Below, one piece after another: positions 17,083-29,768 of a stretch of DNA of 64,000 nt. The translations under genes and the position numbers were made by a program. Origin of the DNA: Chondrilla cf. caribensis (Eukaryota; Porifera; Demospongiae; Chondrillida; Chondrillidae). Below the pieces are notes generated by a model. It was not told where the DNA came from and did no database searches. It saw only the letters and a list, made by a program, of their open reading frames with translations. The DNA is taken from assembly GCA_964020155.1 (NCBI GenBank), contig OZ026552.1:5769048-5833047 (forward strand), written 5' to 3'. Each line of letters starts with the position of its first letter. Position 1 is the first letter of the stretch.

Positions 17083-17833
17083 ATGGCGTCCGACAACGAG
17101 CCTCGGTTGTCTGACACGACTATGCAGGCCCTCCAGGAATTTTTACAAGAGCAGATGTTACAGCAACAGCAAGAAGAAGCATCTAATGTGTCTAACACGA
17201 CAGAAGTGAAGTTCCAAGAAGATTGGGTTTGTTTACATGTTGCATCACCGGTTAATTTGTTGTTATCTCATTTGCACTTTTTGATAGCAATTAAGTCAAT
17301 TTTGGTACGACGAACAAACTGCACACATTTTGGCTAAAGAGGCTCTCACCGCAAGTAAAGGGAATAGCCAAAGGTATGACTTCCTCACTCTCTCAATTTC
17401 CCTCGTCATATCCAATGACCCCAATTACAGGATCGCCTGCATATCATGTCCTACCCTATACTCGACCATTGTCAAGATCAAAACTGATTCATGTCAAGTC
17501 AAACTACTCGAGTATGACAGGAGATTCAGTTGCTATGGCAACGACTTCATATTCTACGACTACTGCAATCCCTTGAATCTATCGGATCTGGAGAAACATA
17601 GTTTTGATGTCGTTGTTGCCGATCCCCCCTTCCTATCGGAGGAATGTCTAACTAAAACCTCAGTCACAATAAAGTACCTGACAAAGGAGAAGATCATCCT
17701 ATGCACTGGAGCAGTCATGGAAGATCTGGCACAGAAGCTACTTGGAGTTAAAGCTTGTACATTCAAACCAAACCATGTTAGACAACTGGCTAATGAATTC
17801 AAATGTTTTGTTAATTATGAAAGTGATCTGTAG
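17083..17833 (+). CDS. EEF1AKMT1: eEF1A lysine methyltransferase 1
   Basis: Methylates a lysine of elongation factor eEF1A in the cytoplasm (N6AMT2 family, class I SAM-dependent fold). Exons 17083-17226, 17288-17373 and 17431-17833 give 211 codons (210 aa), like the human protein (214). Visible family motifs: QLSQFWYDEQTA, EYDRRFSCYGNDFIFYDY, the catalytic DPPFLSEECLTKTS and the C-terminal LANEFKCFVNYES. The start MASDNEPRLSDTTMQALQEF follows an E-box. The stop lies only 31 bp from the stop of convergent NUP43; a polyadenylation signal AATAAA at 17889-17894 falls inside the last coding exon of NUP43. Confidence 0.95.
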
Positions 17834-17864
17834 ATTAGTCAAATTAGCTTCTAGTTGTTTGCAT

Positions 17865-18960
17865 TCACCAGGAGACGCAGTTTGGGTAAATAAAAATGGC
17901 TTCCCCATCAGTCCCACAAGCAAGGTGGCATCCTTCAATGTCTAGTGTGTTAACTGGCAAGTTCCTCTGAGGGATGTAGAATCCTGTATCATAAGCAGGC
18001 CATTTCTCTCCTGGTGGAATGGGAAGAAATATTGTATAAATCCAACTTAACACACAGGTCGTACACAGACACAACACTCAGAGTTAGAGGGATGGGATAT
18101 ACAGTGAATTCCCGTTCATCTACCGTTTTAGCTGCCATCATTTATGTACATGATAATTTCGACAATCTACCACAATTCACACACTCCTGGTTAGTACACT
18201 TCACGCAGTCCCTAGCTCATGTACACAATGTCAACCAGTACAGACAGTAAGTACCTTAGACAAGAAGTGCACATTTGGTGTGTATACAATTTCACTTCGG
18301 ATTTTAGTAAACCGATAAGAATTTACTAAACAGAGCACTCCCCTTGCAACAACTAGCCCACAAGAATCACAAGAACAGCCTATTCCCACGAATACAGTCT
18401 CCCTGTTAAAGACTGTTGTGTGTAGCCCAATAAGTTACCTTCCATTTCTCTCCAGTGCCACAAGCTGCCATCTTGAGAACATGTGAAGAGGTTGTTGGGT
18501 TGAGAGGGATGGAATCGAACATCCCATACTACATGTGACAAGCATGTGACAAGCATGTGACAAACATGTGATACAGAGGAATGACCACACAGTGAGCTGG
18601 CAATACAATCTATTGTGATGAACTGTTTGGAAACACTCGGATAATATAAGCATTCCATGGATTGCTCTTTGATGAAGCCACCGGTTATGAAAGGCTCCAT
18701 CCACTACAGACATATCTTACCCAATAAGGCTGTAGTGGAGGGAGGATATGGCAAAGATTCTTCAAAGCGTTGTCATTCTCTGAACATGCAACATTTTTAT
18801 CAGTCCCAACGAAGATAGAAAGCTATCTCATTCATTAGCTGTAAGACATGCCAACTGCCATAACTGGAACACTTATTAGACTAGGCATACGGATGTGCAA
18901 ACATTCAGAGCATACCGCGGTGTCCTTCACCGTCACCAACACCCTCGCAGTGTGGATCTA

Positions 18961-19014
<54 letters not shown>

Positions 19015-19191
19015 CCTCACCAGCACCAGTATGTGAGGTCAACACCTTCACAGGTTTCCCAGTGTTGCGAATGTCCCAAAAGACCATAGACCCTTCAAAC
19101 CCTCCAGTCACCATGAGGGGGCGAGCAGGATGCTGGTCCATGCAACTGAGTCCACTTGAGTTTGGACTGAGAGCAGGAGCCAGTGTGAGTT

Positions 19192-19246
<55 letters not shown>

Positions 19247-20536
19247 AGAATAGCAGATAACACAACTCACAGACAGAATATTCTCAAGGAGCCACTTTCT
19301 TTGCTTCTCAGGTCGAAGAGAGCAAGTGTACCGAATGAACTGACAAACGCTACTTCGTTTTTAGTTACAAACTTGACAGCATTGACACATGCGCTGGCCA
19401 CACCACCTGTGAACACACCTCCATAGCTAACATAAGTAGACAATACCACTACACGAACACACTCACTAATGGTCCTCTCAACCTTCCCATTGGAGGCATG
19501 GATCAGGTTTAATGCTCCGTCTTCTCCCCCTGTTATCGCGGCCTCCCCCTCTCTACTGCAGCTAACAGAGGTACACACTCCTTTGTGTAGCTGGGGCCAG
19601 CTCTGTCTCATGGCAATCTAGTGTACATTGCAAGATACAGAGAGTGAACAAGTATGGTGGAACAGGAAATGGGTGATGAAGACGATATTAGATCCAGACA
19701 AAACACAGCATACATGCACACATACACACACACACACGCATACACGCACACATACACGCATACACGCACACACACATACACACATACATGCACACATACA
19801 CACATACATGCACACATGCATACATACACGCATACACACACACGCGCGCGCGCGCATACACGTGCATACACACACCTTGTTCTCCACTACTTTATACAGA
19901 CCTACAGAACCACTTCCACTGGCTACAAGAAACATGCTAGACATCGTACCATAACTACTGACATCCTGCAACCACTGTGAGATGAAGGGGAGAGAGGGAA
20001 GAGGAGGAGGAGGAGTCCCCACTACATGTACAGCTTGAGTTGATACACGGCTGCACCTACACACAGCTCAATGCCAAGTGGACTGCCAATAACACACGCA
20101 CCTCAATGTCCATAACACTGCCATCGACTCGTGCTTCACTTGTCATTTGCGGTTCGATGTCTTCGCTCTTCTTAAAACTAAACTTCCACAAACTAATCGT
20201 GTTAACCTGCAGAACGCATAAAGCAGGTGATGTAACTGAAAATTTCTGCATAAAGTTATACGTGAAACATCTTCACAGGACCTCCAACCTACTGGACTTA
20301 CTGGACCATTCTTGGAGTATTTCCAGTACAGCCTATCATGCCCTATGATTTAAATGTGCAGTTCCTACCCTAGCTCACTAAGGTGCCTACTATTAGCTAG
20401 CACAACTCACATCGTTGTCAGTACTTCCAGTAACAAAAGTATCGGATGTTTTCTGACCAGATGACACGGGAGACCACCTAATTTTGGATATTTTGCAACC
20501 ACAGTATGTCACTACAGCGTCTCCTACAGTCGCCAT
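17865..20536 (-). CDS. NUP43: Nucleoporin NUP43 (WD40 repeat)
   Basis: Seven-bladed WD40 protein of the Y-shaped NUP107-160 complex, at the nuclear pore and at kinetochores. It starts MATVGDAVVTYCGCKISKIR at 20536. Later blades are clear: NTISLWKFSF, FVSSFGTLALFDLRS, MVTGGFEGSMVFWDIRN and DVRFHPSQPNNLFTCSQDG followed by SLWHW. The last exon encodes NLPVNTLDIEGCHLACGTD and a stop at 17865, matching the human C-terminal SVNTLDVLG..CLVCGTD. Three introns hold (TG)n tracts in the sense direction. Some middle exons between 18430 and 18020 are not resolved. Confidence 0.9.
18961..19013. repeat. (CA)n tract in a NUP43 intron
   Basis: TG on the sense (minus) strand, beginning right after the donor gtgagg that follows VLTSHTGA. 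Confidence 0.95.
19193..19245. repeat. (CA)n tract in a NUP43 intron
   Basis: TG on the sense strand, upstream of the exon starting SPNSSGLSCMDQ. Confidence 0.95.
19718..19873. repeat. Imperfect (CA/CACATA)n tract in a NUP43 intron
   Basis: Mixed ACACATACAC/GCGC repeats, about 155 bp, TG-rich on the sense strand. It begins a few bases inside the donor after LYKVVENK and includes a (CG)n run near 19843. Confidence 0.9.
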
Positions 20537-20600
20537 TTTGTCAAGTTTGTTAGAAGTATAAATGGCGACTTGTTATGGCAAACCTGACGTCAAATGCGAA
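20537..20600 (-). promoter_or_regulatory. NUP43 upstream region with consensus CRE
   Basis: Palindromic TGACGTCA at 20585-20592, 49 bp before the NUP43 start, matches the full CRE bound by CREB/ATF factors. Confidence 0.45.
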
Positions 20601-21920
20601 ATAATTCATCCTATATAACAAATTTGCTAAAGATTTTATTTATGTCTTGCAAATTACTAAGCCTGAATCGAAAATGGCGGAGATGGTCGATTATAAGTTA
20701 CATAAGTATACGTATAGCAGTTATTATGTATTCATTTTATGTTTACTTATTCGGTGGTCACCGGATTTTAAGATTTTGAAGTACCTGTCACTTAAAAAAT
20801 ACTTTTTATAGTTCATTCAATTGGTGCAAAGCAAACTAAAGAATTCAACTACAATCTGAGTCCCACCATAGCCATGACAAGTGTCATGTTGAGAGGACCT
20901 CATCCTACCGATTGTTCAATACCATGGTTTAGTTGCTACAGAAGTGTTATGATGATCTTGCTGAAACAAACATGGTTCAAGTTTTCATTGATTGCCCTGT
21001 GGCATACATGCACTATCCCCCTCAGGGATATATGAGAAGACATAGACTTCACTGAGAACAGATCAGTGGGGAATTCCACACACACACACACACCTTTTTG
21101 ACACCCCAAGTAAATTCCCCAGTGTTTATAGCATCCCAAAGTATCACCAAAGAAAATTGGAGAATTTGGCATCTTTGCATGTAATGATATAATATAGTGC
21201 TAAAAGAAATGAACCTGGAGTAATTTGATTTGATTTATTCTGTTGTTTTGAATGGGGAAAGGCATTACCCTGTCCATTCTCAGGAAGTGTTGATGAGAGA
21301 TATTTAAAATCAGGTGGGGTGTACAGCTGTACACACCAGAGTACAGATGATACAATGGAATGTAAACACTACAAGAATCGAGGGGGTTCATTTTAGTGTA
21401 TGTTCTTAGAGCTCTCAGCTATCATGGACTTGTTGATGTTGAGAAAATAGGAACAGTACAATAATTTATCGTGAATGGTAGTGGGGATACCATGCTATCT
21501 TAGACTTGTGGGCATCTTTCCCCTTGCAGGATAGCCAGATTCCCTATTAGCCTGGATGTACAGTGGAATATCAACAGGGCCTTTAGTATATTGCCATGTG
21601 ACAGTGGACAGCACTGTATATAACCACCTTGTCTAGTTAGTAAAGTACTTATGATGCCATGGCTATACTGGTGGCTCTCACAGTATACACATCAACCCCA
21701 CCACAACCCTACTACGCTATATATTTGCCTATACCAGTCCAACTGCATTGCACAATATCCTATATAGCAGAGACCCGCCCTGTGTCTTCCATCGTAAATT
21801 ACCAGACATTTTCACCATTTAATGACACTCAATTAATGATTTCTACAGAAGCCTATCTAACATTCTACATGGCCTATAGTATTCCCTATAATAATGCACA
21901 CAATTGATCAATGAGTTCTC
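20601..21920. other. Intergenic stretch, nothing recognised
   Basis: AT-rich sequence between the NUP43 promoter and the 3' end of DUOX. No open frame resembling a protein, no tRNA fold and no clear repeat beyond a short CA run near 21078. It probably includes the DUOX 3' UTR. Confidence 0.5.
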
Positions 21921-23595
21921 TTAGAAGTTCTCGTAATGGTGGACGAAGGCAGGTCCATCGTAGCGGTTGGTGGCTGCACACGCTTCCTCCACTCCCTTGG
22001 TCATTCCAGGAGGACCACAGGAGAAGACTCCAATCTTTGGAAGATGGTAGTGCTCTTCTTGAAGGTTGTCAAAGAACCGGACGAAGTCGGGTCTTCCGAA
22101 ATGGGTCACAGCCTTCAGTCCAGTGAAGAGGGAGCGATTGGAGATCTTCTGGAAGTGACGCTCACAGATGTACTGGAAGAAATGTCGGTAAATGCTTTAA
22201 GCAACACATCCTCAACTCACCCACAATCATTGAGGCCTAACACCACACCAGTGTACACCACCAGATGCAATGTAGCCAGCCACTTACCAACATGGTTGTT
22301 CTGAGGTCAAATTTCTCAAAGAATTGAGTCACAAAGATGTGGCTCTCGAGAAGACCCTTTTTGTCTGCATTCTCGGCTTCTCTGATGGTGTCGGTGAACC
22401 ACTCAAACTTCTTCTGACTACGAGTGACCCAGATGAAGTACACCTAGAGGGGGAGACATTATGGAGTCAAGACAGCACACAAGCACACGTTGTGAACCTG
22501 CAACTTACTCTCTGGCACTGGATACGAGCTCCAATGCTGAAACGATGGACCAACTCCTTCAAAATTGAGGCAAATGGTGTCACTCCAATACCACCGCCCA
22601 CCAGTATAGCAACATCATAGCGGTTCCAGTCTTGATGTCCTTCACCGAACGGTCCATCCAGGTACAACTTGGGGAACGGTTGTCCTTTGAGTACAGATGG
22701 GTCAATGCTCTCCCTCAGGTTGTAGGTCCAGGGGCCGACCACACGGATGTGGAGACTGAGATTCTCCTCATGAGGAGCAGAGGAGATGGTGAAAGGATGG
22801 TACTCTCCTGGGTTGAGAGCCAGACAGGCGATGCGGACCCACTGCCCAGCCTTGTAGTCAAAGGTGATAGGACGCTTGAAGTACAGGCTGATCACTTCAG
22901 ACGGCAGGAGTTCTGCTTTCACAATGGAGACTTCGACCTTGTTACGAGCCAAACTGATGATCTGGTCAAGGGCAAAGATGATTCCTGGCCCGTAGAAGAA
23001 GTTGCCGAAGAGTGGGTCTTGTACAAGACGTCCCGAACCATGGAGGAACATGAGGACGTAGAACACGTAGTACCAATGATGGGTGAACCAGAAGGCCTGG
23101 AACCAGTAGCGGCGGGCATATTGAACGGCAAACACAAAAATCACTACGGTAACCAGGGTGAGCAGGAAGGAGCTGAATCCGGTCATGGTGAGGAACAGCC
23201 AATAGGAGAACTTGGGCAGCTCATGTGACCTATGGAACACTTCCCTAAAGAGGCAGGTGAGATCGTTGGCTGTCTGAGTGGAGATGTGGTAGAAGTTGAT
23301 CCCGTGGCCAACGCAGTGCATGACCGTGAACACAAGGCCGGTGAGAGCGATGATCTTGTGGAAGGACAGGTAGGCATCGAAGGGGATGTAGTTGTTGAGG
23401 GGAGTTTCCCTCAGGTAGGTGATGAAGTTCCTAGCCATGGTTATGAGCAAGACGGCATAAGTGAACATCATCACCGATGCTGCTCCACGAGTGATGGTCA
23501 CACCATAACCAGCCATACGGCGAAGTCCAGCATGTTCTCTCTCGAAAGAATAATCTGACAATAAAAAAACCAAAGTGAATCATACATACAGTCAT

Positions 23596-23666
<71 letters not shown>

Positions 23667-26600
23667 TGAATCAAGAATTAAACTCACAGTAAGCTCTCTC
23701 TACAAATATGCCAGCGACAACCAGGAAGTACAAGGTGAGGTAGAAGATATGGAGCTTGTAGTTCTCCATATATCGGAGGAAGGCTGCAAAGTATCTGGCG
23801 AACCCTGTGACGTTTCTCTTCTTGGTGGGGATGTCAATGGTGCTGCTGGTGGACTGTCTCTGCTCGGCCTTGGGGTCCTGGTATGCCCTGATGATGGTAC
23901 GTCGAGCACGGGCTGGGGCAGTCTCGCGTGACTTGTATCGAGCTGGCAATTCCTCAGCTGTATCGAGCTCTGCTTTCTCTGGGCCTCCTTTCTTCTCCGA
24001 CACTTCAAAACCACTGATCTTCAGTTTGGCATCACTCAACTCCTCCTTGTGGTCCCTCATTAGAACCTCAAAGTCGCCAAAGTCCAAGGTCTCCTTGTTG
24101 GTGAATCCAGCTGCTGCAAACATGGACTCAATCAACTGGTCCATCTGGTCAGGGCTGACGCTGGCGTTGACCAGCTCCATCATGCCCTTCAACATGGCCT
24201 TGAACTCCGATCTTTCCAGGGATCCAGAGCGATCAACATCATACATATTGAACATCAGACGGAGTTTTTCATCCGGTGACCCTTTGGAGAAGATGACAAT
24301 CATATCCAAGAATTCTCTGAATGAGACAAAACCATTTCCATCAGTGTCAATGAGTTCGAACATTTGGTCCACAAACACGGAGTCTTTCTTCATGGACATG
24401 GCATCAGCGAACTCTTCCCTTGTCAGCTCACAATTGAGGACATCCTTACGACGAGAGACGACACTACTTGCTTCAAACTGCTCGTGAGCATCTTCGGAAA
24501 ACACAGCTTTGAAGAAGGCTTCCAGCAGATTCTGTCGATCCTTCTTGGTGAATGCCTCGTTCATAAGAATCTTGCGTTGAGGTTCTTCGATCAAGCACTG
24601 GATCCCATTGTCCGTGAGGTAGCCCTGGATCTTCTCAACGAAGAGAGCTCTCTCCACAGCTGACTGTGCCTGAAGGATCACATCGTATTCCTTGGGTACA
24701 TGGATGAGGAAGAGGAGGTCATTGTCGAAGGCTCGTCTGATGGTGATCTGCGTCTGGTAGCGAAGGTCAATCTGACGAAGTACTTTCCCACTGGAGTAAA
24801 GGATCAGCTGCTTTTTGGGGGCTTCCCCAAACTTCATGCTAACGGGTTGCTTTATTCCCTTCAGCCCGGACTTCAGCTCAATGGCCACCAGGGCTTGTCC
24901 ACTGCCGTCAGCGACCTCCACTCCCGGGATGGTGGCTTGTCTGGCAGGTCGCTTAGAGGCCAGGAGCTTGGCTCTCTTCCTCTTCCCAAGTTCAGCTACG
25001 ATGATCAGCACAGTCACACAGAGGTAGATGTAGAGGAAGACGAGACCCCAGATGAAGGGGATCTGGAAGTCGCTCTCGTAGTAGTAGTCAAAGAAGGTGA
25101 GGCTGGTACACTCGTCCATGTACAGCTCGGACAACTGGAATGGCTGAGGGCAGTACTGAGGGTTATCGGTCCATTGGAATGGGTCAGGCTGGATGTGATC
25201 CATATCTACATCCATGGTGAATCCGATCCAGTCCCTCATGGTGTAATTGCTGATCAACTCAAACTCTCCTCTTGTGAACAGACTGAGTAGACAAGAGAAC
25301 AACAAATTGAATCAACACTAGCAGACCTTGAGGGGAGATGACAACTCACTGGTTTTGCTCGTAGTTCTCGTACCAGAAGCGATCAGCATGACGCATCCTC
25401 ATGAACTGGTCGTAGAGGATCTCAGAGAACAGCTCTCCTGGTCCAAGGTCCGGCGTGGTCTCTGCCAAACCACAGGCCCAGATGTCACACTTAGAGATGT
25501 CATTGTTGTAGACTTCACGTAGCCTCTCAATGTTGTCAGTGATGGCCATTCCCAAAGGATCGCCGCGACCATAATATGGGTTGATCTGTTCAAAGTCAGT
25601 GATGGTGGGGAGACCATATCCAATACGAGCTGAATTGTAGTCGGGAAGACCATGATCACGACCTCTCTGGAGGTTGATGGCCATCAAATCACGCCGAGAA
25701 AAGTCCAGAGGTCCAAACACCTAGCACCAAGATAAGAACAAGTAATATGCAGCCACACCCATCTACCCACACCCACATCCACACCTATCTACCCACACCC
25801 ACATCCACACCTATCTACCCACACCCACACCCATCTCTACCCACACACCCACATCCACACCCATCTACCCACCCACCCACACACCCACATCCACACCCAT
25901 ACCAGTCAATAAGGGACTCACATTTCCTCTCAAATCGGGTGTTATGATGAAGTCCTCTCTCTCTGCTCGTGCTGACGCCATTCCTTCAAACAGCCTAGCA
26001 ACATCGGACTCCAGTACAAAGGGCTGAGGGAAGAAGTAGGAATTGCATGTCCTGATGGCAGAGAGGAGCTGTTCGGTTCTAAGACTGTTGTCAGCAGCAC
26101 TGGCTGGGTTTACACTCTCTTTGAATATAGTGGCAGCATAATTCGACGACCGTGAGGCCTGCAAAAAATCTCTGAAAATGCCCATATTGACAGAATCATT
26201 GGCCCTTTCAAAGAAGTCATAGAGATCTTTGAAATCTGTTGTGCTGTCAAAGACCCTAGTGGTGGTGTTGTCAACATAGGTCCTCGGCACAGTGAATGTG
26301 CTCCCAAATGTGCATGTTGAACTGCATGGAATAAACAAACACAGAGTAAACAACATGTAGTAAACAACATGTAGTAAACAACTATTAAGAAAATTTATGT
26401 AGATCGGAAAATAGTAATTAGAATTACAATGAAATTAGTACTTCTTGGAGTTGACAACATTTAAATCCCCCCAGCACAGCCCTGCTGGTAATCCCCACCA
26501 GCACAGCCCCGCCAGCAATCCCCACCCGTCACAGCCCCACCGGCAATCCCCACCCGTCACAGCCCCGCCGGCAATCCCCACCCAGCACAGCCCTACCGGC

Positions 26601-28251
26601 AATTCCCCCAGCACAGCCCTGCTGGTAATCCCCCCCAGCACAGCCCTGCCGGCAACCCCCCCCCCCCCCAGCACAGCTTGACAGGATGGTGCACACTCAC
26701 TCCCTGGCATATCGCCTCCAGATCCCTGGTGTGACGGCGGTGTGTCCAAACCTCATCGCAGCCGACTGGAACACATGAGGCACCTGAGGGTTGAGGGCGG
26801 GGTTGTAGCCTGTGGTCTCACTACCGAAGTAAGCACTGTAGCCCGGAGTGGTGCGGTAGTTGGGGAGACCGGCAGTAAACTTGCGTGGGAGGAACAGAGG
26901 GAGCCACTCGACGTACACCATTTTCTACAGGGGAAGAGAAGATGCATCCCATTCAACACAGCTACCAGGTAGCAACCCTGTAGTGGCCACACTGCACCTG
27001 GTGAGTGGCAATGGTGAACTGTCTGGCACGATTGAATATGAATTCATCGTCTTCCTCTGCCAGTCTCCTTATGGTAGGGTCAACTGATGGATCCGTTCTG
27101 TAGTAGTCCCTCAGCCGGATAGCCCAGTACTGGTGGACACGGAACCAGAAGATCCCCATGCTGAGAAGGAAAGGGTTCTCGTTCCCACGAGGGTTACCAA
27201 TCCCTGTCGAAAGGAAGATAGTGATAACATGACAACTCAAAACAGTGATAAGAGTTAATTGAAAACAAAAAAGCATGTCGGTTGACTAACTCCAATATCT
27301 GTTGACAGTCATGAGTCTGGCCAATCCATCGGTAGCAGGGATGTCCCGGTTGAGGATCGGGGGTGGGGGATTGGCGAACGGCAGTCCTATATTGTTGTCT
27401 GGAGGGAGGACGTACTTGACCTGGTCCAGTGTCAACGTTTCTGTATCACTGATCTGGCGAGTTGGGTACTGGTAGGCCAGGAGACCGTGTCTGAACAGCC
27501 GAAGTGTGTCTGCCCACGCCTTGAACGGACCATACATCAAACCACCGTCAAACCAAGGAGTGATCTCATTGAGCTGCACGTGAGACGAACAAATAACTAT
27601 ATTCATAGACGCCCACACACCTTGCTACACCGCGGTTAGCTGACCTGTTGTCGAGGTGTCCCTGGAGCGTACCCCGTACGAAAGTCGTATCTCGACCGGA
27701 GGAACGGCGTGTACCGGTCGCCTCTGCAGTCCCGGTCGAACTCGGGGTGACAGCGAGGGATGAGCATGTCGAAGTATTCCGGCGGACACCCGGGTCTCTG
27801 AGCGTCCAGGACCTCTTCCACGACTTGCTGGCCGAAGAAGATGAACAAAGTGGAACGTACTCGGGAGAAAGACCCTGTCAGTCCGTGCTGTGTAAGGTTA
27901 CTGATTAGCATGACGTTGGGACGGTCGTACCCGGCGGGTTGGTAGGTCGCGTCGTAGTAGGCCACCCCGAGCTTCCTTTCCAGCGCCATGTCCGCTGCGC
28001 CCCACTCCACGTGGGCCGGGTTGTTGTACCAACCATCGTAGGACACGTACTCGTATTCGTCTGCGAACAAGTGAGGGAAGAAATTGAATTAACTTGCAAA
28101 CCTAGTAGAACAGGGAGAGAGTTGTCAATCGCAATAGCTCACATTCACAAGGATTGAGAGCCGAACTGTCTGCAGCTTCTCTGCTCACTGGACATTGGGA
28201 CTGGACCAGCGCCCCGTTGACCAGCAGCGCCAGCAGTAACAAGAACCTCAT
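21921..28251 (-). CDS. DUOX: Dual oxidase (peroxidase-like domain, EF-hands, NADPH oxidase)
   Basis: Membrane enzyme that passes electrons from NADPH through FAD and two hemes to oxygen, releasing hydrogen peroxide outside. Signal peptide [20 protein letters not shown] at 28251, then a peroxidase-homology ectodomain ([57 protein letters not shown]). Next come a first membrane segment ([18 protein letters not shown]) and two EF-hands ([13 protein letters not shown] and [13 protein letters not shown]). The ferric-reductase membrane domain has paired histidines ([16 protein letters not shown]). The FAD site is HPFTISSAP, the NADPH site [16 protein letters not shown], and the C-terminus FVHHYENF. 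All parts are in the order known for DUOX. The segment where animal peroxidases keep the distal His reads [11 protein letters not shown]. Confidence 0.97.
23597..23663. repeat. (CA)n tract in a DUOX intron
   Basis: TG on the sense strand, about 25 bp inside the donor gtgagt after VERAYCEF, between the EF-hand/linker exon and the ferric-reductase exon. Confidence 0.95.
25748..25905. repeat. CCCACACCCACATCCACACC minisatellite
   Basis: Irregular 20-26-bp units (CCACACCCACATCCACACC plus TATCTA) in a DUOX intron; GT-rich in the sense transcript. Confidence 0.9.
26465..26680. repeat. ~25-bp CAGCCCCGCCGGCAATCCCC minisatellite with a poly-C run
   Basis: About eight copies in a DUOX intron, ending in a run of 13 C near 26660. 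G-rich on the sense strand. Confidence 0.9.
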
Positions 28252-28497
28252 CGGGCGAGTATCCGAGCTGATCTGATGCGAATGAGCCCTCGAGGTCTGA
28301 CGGGGACTATAACTCCTGGGACCAGGAAGGGGCGGGGACTGACCATATAAAGGTATTAGTGCGTGGGCGATGTGGGTGGGGGTACGAGGAAACTCCTCCT
28401 CCGCCAAGTGACCAAGGATAAATTCACCTTTTAATCTTCCTCAACGACACATCAAGAAGACCTTCCTTTTTTGCTCTTGCTACGGCCAGTGTTAACC
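28252..28497. promoter_or_regulatory. 246-bp bidirectional DUOX/DUOXA promoter
   Basis: Separates the two opposed start codons. A GC box GGGGCGGGG lies at 28329-28337, TATAAAG at 28346-28352 on the plus strand (toward DUOXA), and TTATAGT near 28309 read on the minus strand (toward DUOX). The arrangement would drive enzyme and maturation factor together. Confidence 0.6.
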
Positions 28498-29768
28498 ATG
28501 GGTAATGCCTTTCGAAACCAGCCCGGTCCTGCTCTCTACGGCGACAACAAGACGCCAGTTACTGAGGACTTGATTGAAGTTGGCCTGCTCGTGGCCTTTG
28601 GGATGATTGGATTCTCCTTTCTGCTCATTCTTCCTGGGATACGCGGTTGGGAGAGGCTGTGGGCGTTTATACGTGTATTTGTGGCTCTCTGGGTGGGAGC
28701 CATACTGTTGGGTAAGACCGACCGATGTGTGATAGTTGTTCCTTTCTGCATCAAGAGCTTCGAATCACTAGAATTGAATTAATGCGTGATTTTCCTCCTT
28801 CCTAACTGCTAGTTTGCAACTTCGGATACGGCTGGTATACGGACACCCTCCACACGAGGACTCAGTACAGGCCTTACACAACGCACGAGATCGAAGCCAA
28901 CGTCGGTCTCCACGTCGGTCTGAGGGGCCTCAACATCACCCTGCTCGGGACCCCGGAGTACCCGGACAGTCTCTGCACTGTGAGAGCGGACAACGGGGAG
29001 CGGCTGTGCGAGCGCGTCAACTACAACGAGCAGTTCTGGTGGGCGGATCCTTGGGCTGCGGGAAGGCTAGGATACGGTCCCAATGCCGGTAGATTCAACC
29101 GCGAGTTCAGAGCCTCGCAGTTCCGAGGAGACCCCTACCCCATCCAGTGGATTGCCGAGTACTTCACCCTCGACGGGGAGCAGATCAGATGGGGCAGGAA
29201 GTTCAGACAGGCTGGTTGGTACACTCACATTCTCCTGTGGCTTTCATTCGCGCTCTACCTGATCGACGCCATATTGTTCACGTTCTCTGTCCGTCACGGT
29301 GCCCTCGTGATGGCCTGGATAGGGATGCTCATGCTCCTGGCCATCTTCTCCTTCGGTGTCATCATCATCAACGATCCTATATTGCAGATACCGTTTGCCG
29401 ATGGTGTTGTTTATCCTACGTTCGGCTGGTCATGGTACCTAACCCTGGTCACAGGGCTATTCTGTCTGTTCCTTGGAATAGTGTTAGTCGTCTTGGATTA
29501 CTTCCTCCCGAGAAAGATAGCCATTGTCTTCAACCGTACGCTCATTGAAGAAGACGACGTGTTTTATGCAGAGGACGACGAGGAGGAACCCAGCAAGGAA
29601 CCATCTGGAGCGGAGGAGTATGGGATCTCCACTCGCGGTAGCAACCGCTACACGCGACGACAGACTGTCAGCAAGTTCCGTCAAACCCAGCGCAAGTCCA
29701 GGAAGACTACCAAGTCCACCCGCAGTGGGCTGCAGGAGTCAGGAGACATTGCTCTGCAGGACGTCTAG
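28498..29768 (+). CDS. DUOXA: Dual oxidase maturation factor
   Basis: ER membrane protein that DUOX needs to leave the ER, fold and work. Two exons, 28498-28711 and 28813-29768, giving 389 aa (human DUOXA1 343, DUOXA2 320). Membrane segments: VGLLVAFGMIGFSFLLILP and FIRVFVALWVGAILLG in the N-terminal part, then three more (HILLWLSFALYLIDAILF, ALVMAWIGMLMLLAIFSF, WYLTLVTGLFCLFLGIVLV). The large loop has the family hallmarks NVGLHVGLRGLNITLLGTPE (with an N-glycosylation site NIT) and NYNEQFWW. The longer acidic then Arg/Lys/Thr-rich tail (EEDDVFYAEDDEEEPSKEP) accounts for the extra length. Confidence 0.95.

Noticed and set aside
18490..18520. tRNA-like T-arm (GGATGGAATCGAACATCC)
   Set aside because: Lies within a NUP43 coding exon and no D-arm, anticodon arm or acceptor stem fits around it.
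22632..23228. 198-codon plus-strand frame opposite DUOX
   Set aside because: Mirror frame of the strongly conserved ferric-reductase/FAD exon; the minus strand carries the real motifs.
24700..25290. 196-codon plus-strand frame opposite DUOX
   Set aside because: Antisense shadow of the DUOX linker and EF-hand exon.
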